NCBI GenBank assembly: GCA_003170115.1
Contig: PMZS01000352.1
Location: 14,647-27,235, forward strand
Source: Spirochaetaceae bacterium
GTDB lineage: Bacteria > Spirochaetota > Spirochaetia > SZUA-6 > Fen-1364
DNA length: 12,589 nt
Direction of reading: 5' to 3'
Of the stretch, positions 1 through 5,776 are shown in pieces. The notes beneath the pieces were generated by a model that was given only the letters and a program-made list of their open reading frames with translations, was not told where the DNA came from and ran no database searches. The translations under genes and the position numbers were made by a program. Position 1 is the stretch's first letter; every line of letters begins with the position of its first letter.

Positions 1-31
1 GGTGGGGGGGGTCGGAAGATTCTCTTGCGCG

Positions 32-1588
32 CTATTTCACTGGCTTCAGCTGGTTGTAGAGGAAGATCATGGGAGGTCCGATCTTCACACCTGTGACGCT
101 CTTCTTGGAGACGAGGATGAGGTATCCCTGGAAAAGGGGTGCGGTCGGGACTTCGTCAACCCACAGGTCCTGGACCTTCTCGAAGACCGCCTTGCGCTCG
201 GTCTCCTTGGTCGAGGTCTGCTCCTTGGTGAACATTGCGTCCCAGTCCGGGTTGGAGAAGTAGATGCCGTTGCCGATGGAACCCGAGGTTCCGGCAAAGG
301 CCGCCGTGTAGTTGTCCGCATCCACGTAGTCGGGATACCAACCGAGGAAGAACACGGCCATTTGCTTGTCGTGCCACTGCTGCTTGTAGGTGGCCCACTC
401 CGCGCTCTTGATCGTGACCTTCACAAGGGGCGTCTTTTCGATCTGCGCCTTGACGACCTCAGCCAGGTTCGCCTCGGTGTCCCCGTAGTGGCTGGGGCTG
501 TACCAGAGATCGAAGGTGAAGGGCTTGTCCTTGGTGTATCCCAGGCCTTTGAGGATCGTTTCTGCTTTCGCCACGTTTCCGTCGCCGAAGGCCGTCTTGA
601 ACGTGGTCTTCTGGTACTGCATTCCGTTGGGAACCATCGAGTACAGCGGGATGGCCTGGCCGAGATACACCTTCTGGGTGATCTCGGGCCGGTTCAGCAG
701 GGACGTGATGGCCTGGCGAAGTTTCTTATCCTTGAACACGCTCTCCGAGGTTTCGAAGGCCAGGTAGCGGATGAAAGGTCCCTGGTTCTTGAACACCGTA
801 AGCTTTGAGTTCTTGGAAAGATCGTTGATGTCCGAAGGGTTCAGCGACTTGTACACGAGGTCCACTTCGCCCTTCTCCAGCGCGAGTCGCATGGTCGTCG
901 CGTCCGCGAAGTAGCGGATGATGACCTTCTTGTAGGCCGGTGCCTTGCCCCAATAGTTGGGGTTGTAATCCAGCACTATCTCTTCGTCGCGTTTGAAGGA
1001 GGTCATTGTATACGTTCCCAAACCGGAGAGGACACCGCCCTTCAGCTCGCTGGGATCCTTCACGTATACGCCCTTGGAGCCCTCGGGGAAAGTGTTCGGG
1101 CTCAACGGGTAGTACGGTGGGTTTGCCAGCAGCTTGGGGAAAAAGGCCACGGGGTTTTTCAGGATGAACTTCACCGTGTACGGGTCCACCACCTCAACTG
1201 ACTTCACAAAATCGGTGATGAGCCACGAGGGGTCGCCCTCGATGGCAGCGTTGCGGTCAATGGTCCACTTCACGACTCTGGCATCGAACGGGGTTCCGTC
1301 CGAAAACTTCACGCCTTTGCGCAGCTTGAAGGTGAACTGGTCGCTGGCAGCGTTCGCGGACCAGCTGGTGGCCAGCGCGGGCACCAAGGCGCTTCCGCCT
1401 GGCGCGTAGCCGACCAGCCCGTCCATCGTGTTATAGAAGATCTCCCACGTGTGGAAGTCGTAGGCGTTGGCCGGATCGATGTCGGAGATCTTATCCGTCG
1501 TGCCATACACGAGAGTGCTCTGCGCCCAGACGCTTGTTATGGAGAGCGCGAGTCCGAGCACGAGCAACAGGGTGAACAGTCTCTTCAT
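32..1588 (-). CDS. ABC transporter periplasmic solute-binding protein, peptide/nickel family 5 (SBP_bac_5, OppA/DppA type)
   Basis: Predicted 518-aa secreted receptor that captures a peptide-like solute in the periplasm and delivers it to an ABC permease. The start is the ATG at 1588, preceded by AAGGAG five nt upstream; the frame stays open farther upstream but only through ferritin antisense. Residues 1-22 form a Sec signal peptide (KR, a Leu-rich core, then SVWA before QS) with no lipobox Cys. The mature N-terminus reads as the family does: a DPANAYDFHTWEIFYNTMDGL segment followed by LVPALATSWS and a KFSDGTPFDA stretch, the classic family-5 signature. Near the C-terminus is GWYPDYVDADNY, the usual Trp/Asp-rich lobe segment. 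Length matches the family (about 500-540 aa). No permease or ATPase gene is visible; they may lie beyond position 1. Family certain; ligand unknown (di/oligopeptide, or a sugar in some relatives). Confidence 0.93.
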   Translation of the reverse strand: MKRLFTLLLVLGLALSITSVWAQSTLVYGTTDKISDIDPANAYDFHTWEIFYNTMDGLVGYAPGGSALVPALATSWSANAASDQFTFKLRKGVKFSDGTPFDARVVKWTIDRNAAIEGDPSWLITDFVKSVEVVDPYTVKFILKNPVAFFPKLLANPPYYPLSPNTFPEGSKGVYVKDPSELKGGVLSGLGTYTMTSFKRDEEIVLDYNPNYWGKAPAYKKVIIRYFADATTMRLALEKGEVDLVYKSLNPSDINDLSKNSKLTVFKNQGPFIRYLAFETSESVFKDKKLRQAITSLLNRPEITQKVYLGQAIPLYSMVPNGMQYQKTTFKTAFGDGNVAKAETILKGLGYTKDKPFTFDLWYSPSHYGDTEANLAEVVKAQIEKTPLVKVTIKSAEWATYKQQWHDKQMAVFFLGWYPDYVDADNYTAAFAGTSGSIGNGIYFSNPDWDAMFTKEQTSTKETERKAVFEKVQDLWVDEVPTAPLFQGYLILVSKKSVTGVKIGPPMIFLYNQLKPVK

Positions 1589-1619
1589 AAACGCTCCTTT
1601 TTTACGAAATGAATAATCA

Positions 1620-1648
1620 AAGATATGGGGCGCGCTTGAGGGTGTCAA
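1620..1648 (-). promoter_or_regulatory. Sigma70-type promoter for the solute-binding protein gene, with flanking inverted repeat
   Basis: On the minus strand a perfect TTGACA (1648-1643) is followed after exactly 17 nt by TATCTT (1625-1620), giving a predicted 5' UTR of roughly 25 nt that contains the AAGGAG ribosome site. The arms GGGGCG (1627-1632) and CGCCCC (1649-1654) form a 6-bp inverted repeat around the -35 box and touch the ferritin stop codon. It may be an operator or a weak attenuating hairpin of the ferritin transcript. No T-run follows, so I do not call a terminator. Confidence 0.65.
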
Positions 1649-1653
1649 CGCCC

Positions 1654-2139
1654 CTATTCGCGCTTGCCCAGCTGGTGGTCGAGCTGGAAAATGCCCGCGG
1701 AATTGGCCGGAATCTTCTTGAGAAGATTGACGATCCTTGAGGCGTTCTTCTCCTCCTCCACCTGCTCGGTGATGAACCACTGGATGAACACCTTCGTGGG
1801 GTGGTCGTTCACCTTGTCCGCCTGGTCGGCAATACCGTTGATGAGCGCGGTGACCTTCTGCTCGTGCTCGTAGGCCATCTCGAATGCCGCGCTCGGGGAG
1901 GCGAAGTCCGCCGGGGGCTGGGCAATAGCCTGCAGGACGACCTTCACACCGCGATCGATGAGGAAGTCGAACATCTTTTTCCCGTGGACCTGCTCCTCGC
2001 CGGCCTGTTTGTAGAACCAATGGGCGAATCCTTCGAAGTTTGCCGCCTCGAAATATGCGGCCATTGACATGTACATGTATGCGGAATACCACTCGTTCTT
2101 GATCTGATCCTGGAACAATTTCTCAAGCTGCTTGTCCAT
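1654..2139 (-). CDS. ftnA: Non-haem ferritin (bacterial FtnA type)
   Basis: A 161-aa four-helix ferritin subunit that oxidises Fe(II) at a di-iron ferroxidase centre and stores Fe(III) in a 24-mer shell in the cytoplasm. Every expected ferroxidase ligand is present, one residue earlier than in E. coli FtnA: Glu16 (KNEWYSAY), Glu49 and His52 (GEEQVHGKKMFDFL), Glu93 and Gln126 (TEQVEEE). Length is normal and no haem-binding Met at the bacterioferritin position is apparent. I chose the ATG at 2139 because GAGGAG lies five nt upstream; a GTG two codons earlier would overlap that ribosome site. It is the last gene of the nfu-SOR-ferritin operon, 18 nt after the SOR stop. In this context it probably withdraws free iron during oxygen exposure. 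Confident. Confidence 0.95.
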   Translation of the reverse strand: MDKQLEKLFQDQIKNEWYSAYMYMSMAAYFEAANFEGFAHWFYKQAGEEQVHGKKMFDFLIDRGVKVVLQAIAQPPADFASPSAAFEMAYEHEQKVTALINGIADQADKVNDHPTKVFIQWFITEQVEEEKNASRIVNLLKKIPANSAGIFQLDHQLGKRE

Positions 2140-2157
2140 TTCCACTCCTCTTTCGTT

Positions 2158-2553
2158 TCAGGCAAGTGCCAGCGATTTCGAGCTGCCCCACAGTCCGTGA
2201 ATGTTGCAGTAGGAGGAGGCCATGATCGTTCCCGGCTTCGCCGTGGTGAACGTGCAGAGCACGGTCGGGGCCGCGTAGACGGTGCTCGTGTCCGGTCCGT
2301 CGGGTGACTCCCCGTGGGCCGTAAAATCGCACCGAGCCACCTGGAACGGGAACTTCGATCCCTCGGGCTGGAAATAGACCTCGATCCACCGGATATGGTG
2401 CGGCGTGGTGTTCGGGTGCGCAATCTCCTTGCCCACGCTCACCGTCACCCGTACCGCGTCGCCTTTTTTCACCGACTCGGGTGCCTCGATGACCGGCACG
2501 TGCTTTTCCTTTTTCCAGTCCGCCGATTGATACAGATCCTTGAGCTCCGCCAT
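2158..2553 (-). CDS. Superoxide reductase, class II (neelaredoxin / desulfoferrodoxin catalytic domain only)
   Basis: A 131-aa enzyme that reduces superoxide to hydrogen peroxide at a mononuclear Fe(His4Cys) centre without making oxygen, typical of anaerobes and microaerophiles. All five ligands are visible: His18 in the EKHVP motif, whose Glu16 and Lys17 are the conserved catalytic pair; His46 (AHPN); His52 (PHHIRW); and Cys116 and His119 (SYCNIHGLW). There is no N-terminal desulforedoxin domain with a Cys4 iron site, so this is the one-iron form; length fits. The start at 2553 is preceded by a strong AAGGAGG, spacing six. It sits 11 nt after the Nfu-type gene and 18 nt before ferritin, so the three are almost certainly co-transcribed. 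Electrons would come from rubredoxin, not seen here. Confident. Confidence 0.95.
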   Translation of the reverse strand: MAELKDLYQSADWKKEKHVPVIEAPESVKKGDAVRVTVSVGKEIAHPNTTPHHIRWIEVYFQPEGSKFPFQVARCDFTAHGESPDGPDTSTVYAAPTVLCTFTTAKPGTIMASSYCNIHGLWGSSKSLALA

Positions 2554-2564
2554 CGTGAACCTCC

Positions 2565-2789
2565 TTATACGCCGAGAACTTCAATGACTTCGGGAACCTT
2601 CTGCTTCAGGTGCGCCTCGATGCCCATTTTCAGCGTCTGCATACCCATCGGGCAGTCATGGCAGGCGCCCGTGAGCTTCACCTTCACGACGCCGGCTTCC
2701 GTGACTTCCACGAGCTCCACGTCCCCCCCGTCTGCACGGAGGGCCGGCCGGATCTCTTCGAGGGCCGTTTCCACCGATTCCTTCAGCAT
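2565..2789 (-). CDS. NifU C-terminal-domain (Nfu-type) Fe-S cluster scaffold/carrier protein
   Basis: A 74-aa stand-alone Nfu domain, which binds a [4Fe-4S] cluster between subunits of a dimer and passes it to target apoproteins. It shows the family pattern: an N-terminal helix ending in RPALRADGGDVELV (residues 14-27), a beta segment, then Cys43-x-x-Cys46 within GACHDCPMG, and a C-terminal helix with VPEVIEV. I chose the ATG at 2789, with AAGGAG eight nt upstream; the same frame is open farther upstream but that part lies in the promoter region and does not match the family. No IscU- or A-type domain is fused. It opens the operon with superoxide reductase and ferritin, which suggests repair of oxygen-damaged clusters rather than nitrogen fixation. 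Confident. Confidence 0.92.
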   Translation of the reverse strand: MLKESVETALEEIRPALRADGGDVELVEVTEAGVVKVKLTGACHDCPMGMQTLKMGIEAHLKQKVPEVIEVLGV

Positions 2790-2811
2790 TGTCCTGCTCC
2801 TTGATTTGCGC

Positions 2812-2889
2812 TCACATGCGATCCGGGGCGCGATTGGAAGGTAGCCAAAAAGCCGGGGGAAGTAAAGCGGAGCCGACATCCTTGATCAT
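2812..2889 (-). CDS. Possible 25-codon leader ORF upstream of the Nfu-type gene
   Basis: An ATG at 2889 is preceded by GAAGGAG (2903-2897) with seven nt spacing, the best ribosome site near this promoter region, and opens 25 codons ending in TGA 22 nt before the Nfu start. The predicted peptide begins MIKDVGSALLPPAF and resembles nothing I recognise. No good promoter lies upstream of it: the inferred nfu promoter falls inside the ORF, so it would be made only from a transcript starting within the divergent murA gene. It may be coincidence. Confidence 0.2.
   Translation of the reverse strand: MIKDVGSALLPPAFWLPSNRAPDRM
2838..2866 (-). promoter_or_regulatory. Candidate promoter of the nfu-SOR-ferritin operon
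   Basis: On the minus strand TTTACT (2866-2861), 17 nt, then TACCTT (2843-2838), leaving a leader of about 40 nt that carries the AAGGAG site of the Nfu-type gene. Both boxes are only partial matches (4/6 and 3/6). The position is reasonable, being the gap between two divergent units, but the call is tentative. Confidence 0.35.
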
Positions 2890-2909
2890 GCGGCTTCTCC
2901 TTCTATAAT
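2882..2909 (+). promoter_or_regulatory. murA promoter predicting a leaderless mRNA
   Basis: TTGATC (2882-2887), 16 nt, then a perfect TATAAT (2904-2909). Only five nt separate the -10 box from the murA ATG at 2915, so transcription should start at or within a base of the ATG itself. The sequence before the ATG has no Shine-Dalgarno; it is pyrimidine-rich (CTTCTCCTTC). The overlapping reverse TATTAT (2910-2905) makes the -10 nearly symmetrical, so divergent initiation is possible. Confidence 0.65.
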
Positions 2910-2914
2910 AAGTC

Positions 2915-4210
2915 ATGCCCTCGTACCAGTACGTCATAGAAGGCGGGATTCCCCTGAAGGGCCGGATCAAGGCGAGCGGGAACAAGAACTCCGCGCTTCC
3001 CTGTCTGGCCGCCACGCTCCTCACTGACCAGCCCGTGGTGCTGAAGAATCTTCCCGAGATCGAGGATGTGCACGTGATGATCGACATCCTCAAGGCCCTC
3101 GGGAGCACCGTGCAGAAGATAGGCCACAACGAGTACCGGCTGCACACCCTGGACATCACGCGCGAGGAGATCCCTCCCCACCTCGCGCAGAAAATCCGAG
3201 CCTCGATCCTCCTTGCCGGGCCTCTTCTTGCGCGCAAGGGGCGCGTCCTGCTGCCCCCGCCCGGAGGAGACGTGATCGGCCGCAGGCCCCTGGATACGCA
3301 CTTCCTCGCGCTCATGGAGCTGGGCGTCCGCGTGGAATCGGGAAACTTCTTCGTGCTCTCCGCCAACAAGCTGAAAGGCGCCGCGATCTTCCTCGACGAG
3401 ACGTCGGTCACGGCCACCGAGAATGTGCTCATGGCCGCCGTCCTCGCGGAGGGGACCACCGTGATCGAGAACGCGGCATCGGAGCCCCACGTCCAGGACC
3501 TCTGCCGGATGCTCGTGTCCATGGGCGCGCGAATCATGGGGATCGGGTCGAATATCCTCACCGTGGAGGGATCGGCGCGGCTCTCGGGCACGGACTTCCG
3601 CATCGGAAGCGACTTCATGGAGGTCGGATCCCTGATCGGTCTGGCGGCGGCGACACGGGGAGACATCGAGATCGAGGAGGCGTCGCCGCAGAATCTCCGC
3701 ATGATGAAGCTGGGCTTCGCGAAGCTGGGCATCACCTGGGAGACCTCCGGGGAGTCGATCTGGGTGCCCGCCGTCCAGGGGCTGAAGATCGTGCCGACCA
3801 TGGGCGGACAGATTCCGAAGATCGACGATGCCCCGTGGCCGGGATTCCCCGCCGATATCATCAGCATTGCCCTGGTCGTGGCGACGCAGGCGGAGGGGAC
3901 GGTGCTCATCCATGAAAAGATGTTCGAGTCCCGCATGTTCTACGTGGACAAGCTCATCGGGATGGGCGCGAAGATCATTCTCTGCGATCCTCACCGGGCC
4001 GTGGTCACCGGGCCGTCTCGTCTGGCCGGCTCCGAGCTTGTCTCACCCGACGTGCGCGCCGGCATGGCCATGCTGATCGCCGCGATGTGCGCGCAGGGCA
4101 GGAGCTGCATCCAGAACGTGTACCAGATCGAGCGCGGCTACGAAAACCTCACCCAGAGGCTTCAGTCGCTGGGGGCGCGCATCTCGCGGAACGGTGAGTG
4201 CCCGTCGTGA
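2915..4210 (+). CDS. murA: UDP-N-acetylglucosamine 1-carboxyvinyltransferase (MurA) with natural Cys-to-Asp active site
   Basis: A 431-aa cytoplasmic enzyme of the first committed step of peptidoglycan synthesis, moving enolpyruvate from PEP to UDP-GlcNAc. Markers: the substrate-binding Lys24-Asn25 in GNKNSALP; IRASILLAGPLLAR (residues 94-107); and the active-site loop PPPGGDVIGRRPLD, in which the usual Cys (Cys115 of E. coli) is Asp119. The C-terminal domain has APWPGFPADI with the general-base Asp, then QAEGTVLIHEKMFESRM and near the end QIERGYE. Full length, and the start follows directly from the leaderless promoter. Borrelia and mycobacterial MurA carry the same Asp, which keeps activity but blocks alkylation by fosfomycin, so intrinsic fosfomycin resistance is expected. 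Transcribed alone, divergent from the nfu operon. Confident. Confidence 0.97.
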   Translation: MPSYQYVIEGGIPLKGRIKASGNKNSALPCLAATLLTDQPVVLKNLPEIEDVHVMIDILKALGSTVQKIGHNEYRLHTLDITREEIPPHLAQKIRASILLAGPLLARKGRVLLPPPGGDVIGRRPLDTHFLALMELGVRVESGNFFVLSANKLKGAAIFLDETSVTATENVLMAAVLAEGTTVIENAASEPHVQDLCRMLVSMGARIMGIGSNILTVEGSARLSGTDFRIGSDFMEVGSLIGLAAATRGDIEIEEASPQNLRMMKLGFAKLGITWETSGESIWVPAVQGLKIVPTMGGQIPKIDDAPWPGFPADIISIALVVATQAEGTVLIHEKMFESRMFYVDKLIGMGAKIILCDPHRAVVTGPSRLAGSELVSPDVRAGMAMLIAAMCAQGRSCIQNVYQIERGYENLTQRLQSLGARISRNGECPS

Positions 4211-4237
4211 AGCCGCGGTACCGGCATGTCGACGCAT

Positions 4238-4252
4238 CCGCCGGCACGGCGG
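4238..4252 (+). other. Short GC hairpin after murA
   Basis: CCGCCG-GCA-CGGCGG is a perfect 6-bp stem with a 3-nt loop, 27 nt after the murA stop. No T-run follows, so it is at most a weak or factor-assisted end of the murA transcript. The remaining gap up to 4390 holds only the promoter of the next gene. Confidence 0.3.
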
Positions 4253-4313
4253 CCGGGCGGTCACCTCCTTCGCGGGGGAGATCGGGGTGTGACGCCGAAC
4301 GGACCGCGGAACA

Positions 4314-4342
4314 TTGCGACAGGGCCGAACTGGTGATATCCT
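4314..4342 (+). promoter_or_regulatory. Candidate promoter for the secreted protein gene at 4391
   Basis: TTGCGA (4314-4319), 17 nt, TATCCT (4337-4342); each box matches consensus at 4 of 6 positions. The predicted leader is about 40 nt and includes the strong GGGGGGAGG ribosome site ending five nt before the ATG. Confidence 0.45.
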
Positions 4343-4390
4343 TTCAAGCGTACAAGGAAAATGCACCGCACTCAGCGGGGGGAGGTTCAC

Positions 4391-4927
4391 ATGAAGAAGT
4401 GGACAGTCGTCATTCTGATCGTGGCCATTGCACTCATGGCGGGAGGCGCGGGCGCGGGCGCGCAAGTGCGGCTGGACGTGTGCATCGACAAGCCGCTCTA
4501 CCTTGGCTTCGGCAACTCGGAGAATCCGAACCTCGGGGGCGTCGACATCACGAGCGTCTGGATCCTTTTCCCGGAGCTCCAGCTCACCTACCAGTTCGGC
4601 ACCCCCTTTCTTCATGGCGGAGTCGGGGCGCGCATGTTCACCTTCATCCTGGAAAGCGTCCTGTATCCCTGCGCGTTCGTCGAGGTGCAGGTGGGACCGG
4701 TGACGGCGAACCTTAACGTCGGCGGCGGATGGTTCGGCATGTTCGGCCTGGCCGGTGGGCGCAGCGCCACCGGGGCGCTGTTCTTTCCGGACCTGAACGT
4801 CGGCGTAAACCTGAATGACTGGTTCCGTCTCGGCGGCGGGGTATTCGCGGCGTGGGCGCAGGCCATCCCGAGCGGAGTCGCCTACGCCCTCTACATCAAC
4901 GCTCGGTTCATCATCTATTTCAAATAG
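4391..4927 (+). CDS. Small secreted protein, probable outer-membrane beta-barrel, unknown function
   Basis: I do not recognise a named family. The 178-aa product starts at the ATG at 4391, supported by GGGGGGAGG five nt upstream; an in-frame ATG ten codons earlier has no such site. Residues 1-24 are a clear Sec signal peptide (MKKW, a hydrophobic core, AGAGA before QV). The mature ~154 aa are rich in Gly, aromatic residues and alternating hydrophobic/polar stretches, for example VTANLNVGGGWFGMF, LNVGVNLNDWFRLGGGVFA and a terminal ALYINARFIIYFK, as in amphipathic beta strands of a small barrel. Two Cys (positions 31 and near 101) remain in the mature part and could pair. It is monocistronic, with its own promoter and a strong terminator. 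Outer-membrane location is inferred from composition, not homology. Confidence 0.8.
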   Translation: MKKWTVVILIVAIALMAGGAGAGAQVRLDVCIDKPLYLGFGNSENPNLGGVDITSVWILFPELQLTYQFGTPFLHGGVGARMFTFILESVLYPCAFVEVQVGPVTANLNVGGGWFGMFGLAGGRSATGALFFPDLNVGVNLNDWFRLGGGVFAAWAQAIPSGVAYALYINARFIIYFK

Positions 4928-4936
4928 GACCATCCG

Positions 4937-4972
4937 GGACGGCGCCGCGGGATGCCCTGCCCGGCGCCGTCC
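4937..4972 (+). terminator. Strong GC-rich hairpin between convergent genes
   Basis: GGACGGCGCCG (4937-4947) pairs perfectly with CGGCGCCGTCC (4962-4972): an 11-bp stem around a 14-nt loop that itself contains GGG...CCC. It lies 10 nt after the stop at 4927, is followed by TGCTTTC on the plus strand, and ends 5 nt before the stop of the convergent J-domain gene. It probably ends the plus-strand transcript and may also stop the minus-strand one. Confidence 0.75.
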
Positions 4973-4977
4973 TGCTT

Positions 4978-5763
4978 TCAGAATCCTTTCTCGCGCCTGA
5001 TCTCCTCGTATGCCTGCTGGATGGCCTTGAACCTCTCCTCGGCGACCCTGACGAACTCGGGGCCGAGATTGGCCACCTTGTCGGGGTGGTGTCTCAGGGA
5101 GAGCTGCCTGTAGGCGGCCTTGATCTCATCGATGCGGGAGCTCGGCGGGACCCCGAGAATCTCCCAGGCACGGCCGGAGTCCCTCATGAACTCCGCGCGC
5201 ACCTGTCGAAAGACCTGCTCCCCGAGTCCGAGACTCCCCGCGATCCTGAGGATGAGACCCTCCTCGGTCCTGGTCACCCCCGCGGCATCGGCGCTCGCGA
5301 TCTTGAAGAGGAGGCGCAGCAGGAGGACCCTGCCCTCGAATGTCGAGACCGCGGCGAAGTAGCCGCACAGGCCCGGCACGTCGATTCTCTGCCTGTTGCG
5401 GTACATCTCCTCGATCAGGCGCTGGATGAGATCCTGGTCTCCCGCGCCGAAGGAAAAGCTGCGGCGGAAGAAATCCTTCATCGCCTCGACGTGGGAGCCC
5501 CGGACCCTGCCGTCCGCATCGGCCACCGAGATGGAAAGCCCGATCAGGCAGGTGAGAAAATTGACCTGCGCCTGCGAAACCGGATCAGTGCCGGTGCGCC
5601 ATTCGCTCTCCGCGGCAAGCCTCGCCGCCGAGGCGGTTCCAAGAAACTGTCTCTCCTCTGATGCCCGGTCGAAGAAGTGCCCGATGAATCCCCCCAGAAT
5701 CGTTCCGAGGGGCCCCGCGATCGAGCCAATGAGAGCGCCCAGGAGCTTCCCGGTGATCGGCAT
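4978..5763 (-). CDS. djlA: DjlA-like membrane-anchored co-chaperone (TerB-like domain plus C-terminal J domain)
   Basis: A 261-aa protein with the three-part DjlA layout. Residues about 4-30 are a Gly-rich hydrophobic anchor (GKLLGALIGSIAG through GGFIGHFFD); residues about 65-185 are a helical TerB-like domain containing SVADADGRV and later KIASADAAGVT, the acidic repeats usual in TerB; residues about 194-261 are a J domain with its invariant His-Pro-Asp in LRHHPDK, which stimulates DnaK ATPase. E. coli DjlA is 271 aa. The start is the ATG at 5763, 13 nt after the preceding stop; no Shine-Dalgarno is visible, so it probably depends on coupling to the gene before it. Third gene of the unit with the two LptF/G-like membrane proteins, hinting that it services that envelope complex. 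DjlA-like function is inferred from architecture. Confidence 0.85.
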   Translation of the reverse strand: MPITGKLLGALIGSIAGPLGTILGGFIGHFFDRASEERQFLGTASAARLAAESEWRTGTDPVSQAQVNFLTCLIGLSISVADADGRVRGSHVEAMKDFFRRSFSFGAGDQDLIQRLIEEMYRNRQRIDVPGLCGYFAAVSTFEGRVLLLRLLFKIASADAAGVTRTEEGLILRIAGSLGLGEQVFRQVRAEFMRDSGRAWEILGVPPSSRIDEIKAAYRQLSLRHHPDKVANLGPEFVRVAEERFKAIQQAYEEIRREKGF

Positions 5764-5776
5764 TTGTTGTGCCGGG

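Noticed and set aside
1589..2092. N-terminal extension of the solute-binding protein frame up to 2092
   Set aside because: This part is out of frame with and overlaps the ferritin gene; the signal peptide and ribosome site place the start at 1588.
2812..3936. Minus-strand open frames of over 360 codons opposite murA
   Set aside because: Antisense to a complete, conserved murA; compositionally biased products with no recognisable domain.
4255..4272. GGGCGGTCACCTCCTTCG resembles the conserved 3' end of 16S rRNA (anti-Shine-Dalgarno)
   Set aside because: Only about 10 bases (TCACCTCCTT) match and the bases before it do not form the 16S 3' helix; chance similarity between two coding genes.
4043..4933. 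Long minus-strand open frame of 296 codons opposite the end of murA and the secreted protein
   Set aside because: It is antisense to two genes with clear homology or signal peptide, ribosome site and terminator; long shadow frames are expected at this GC content, and the product is Arg/His-rich without a domain.
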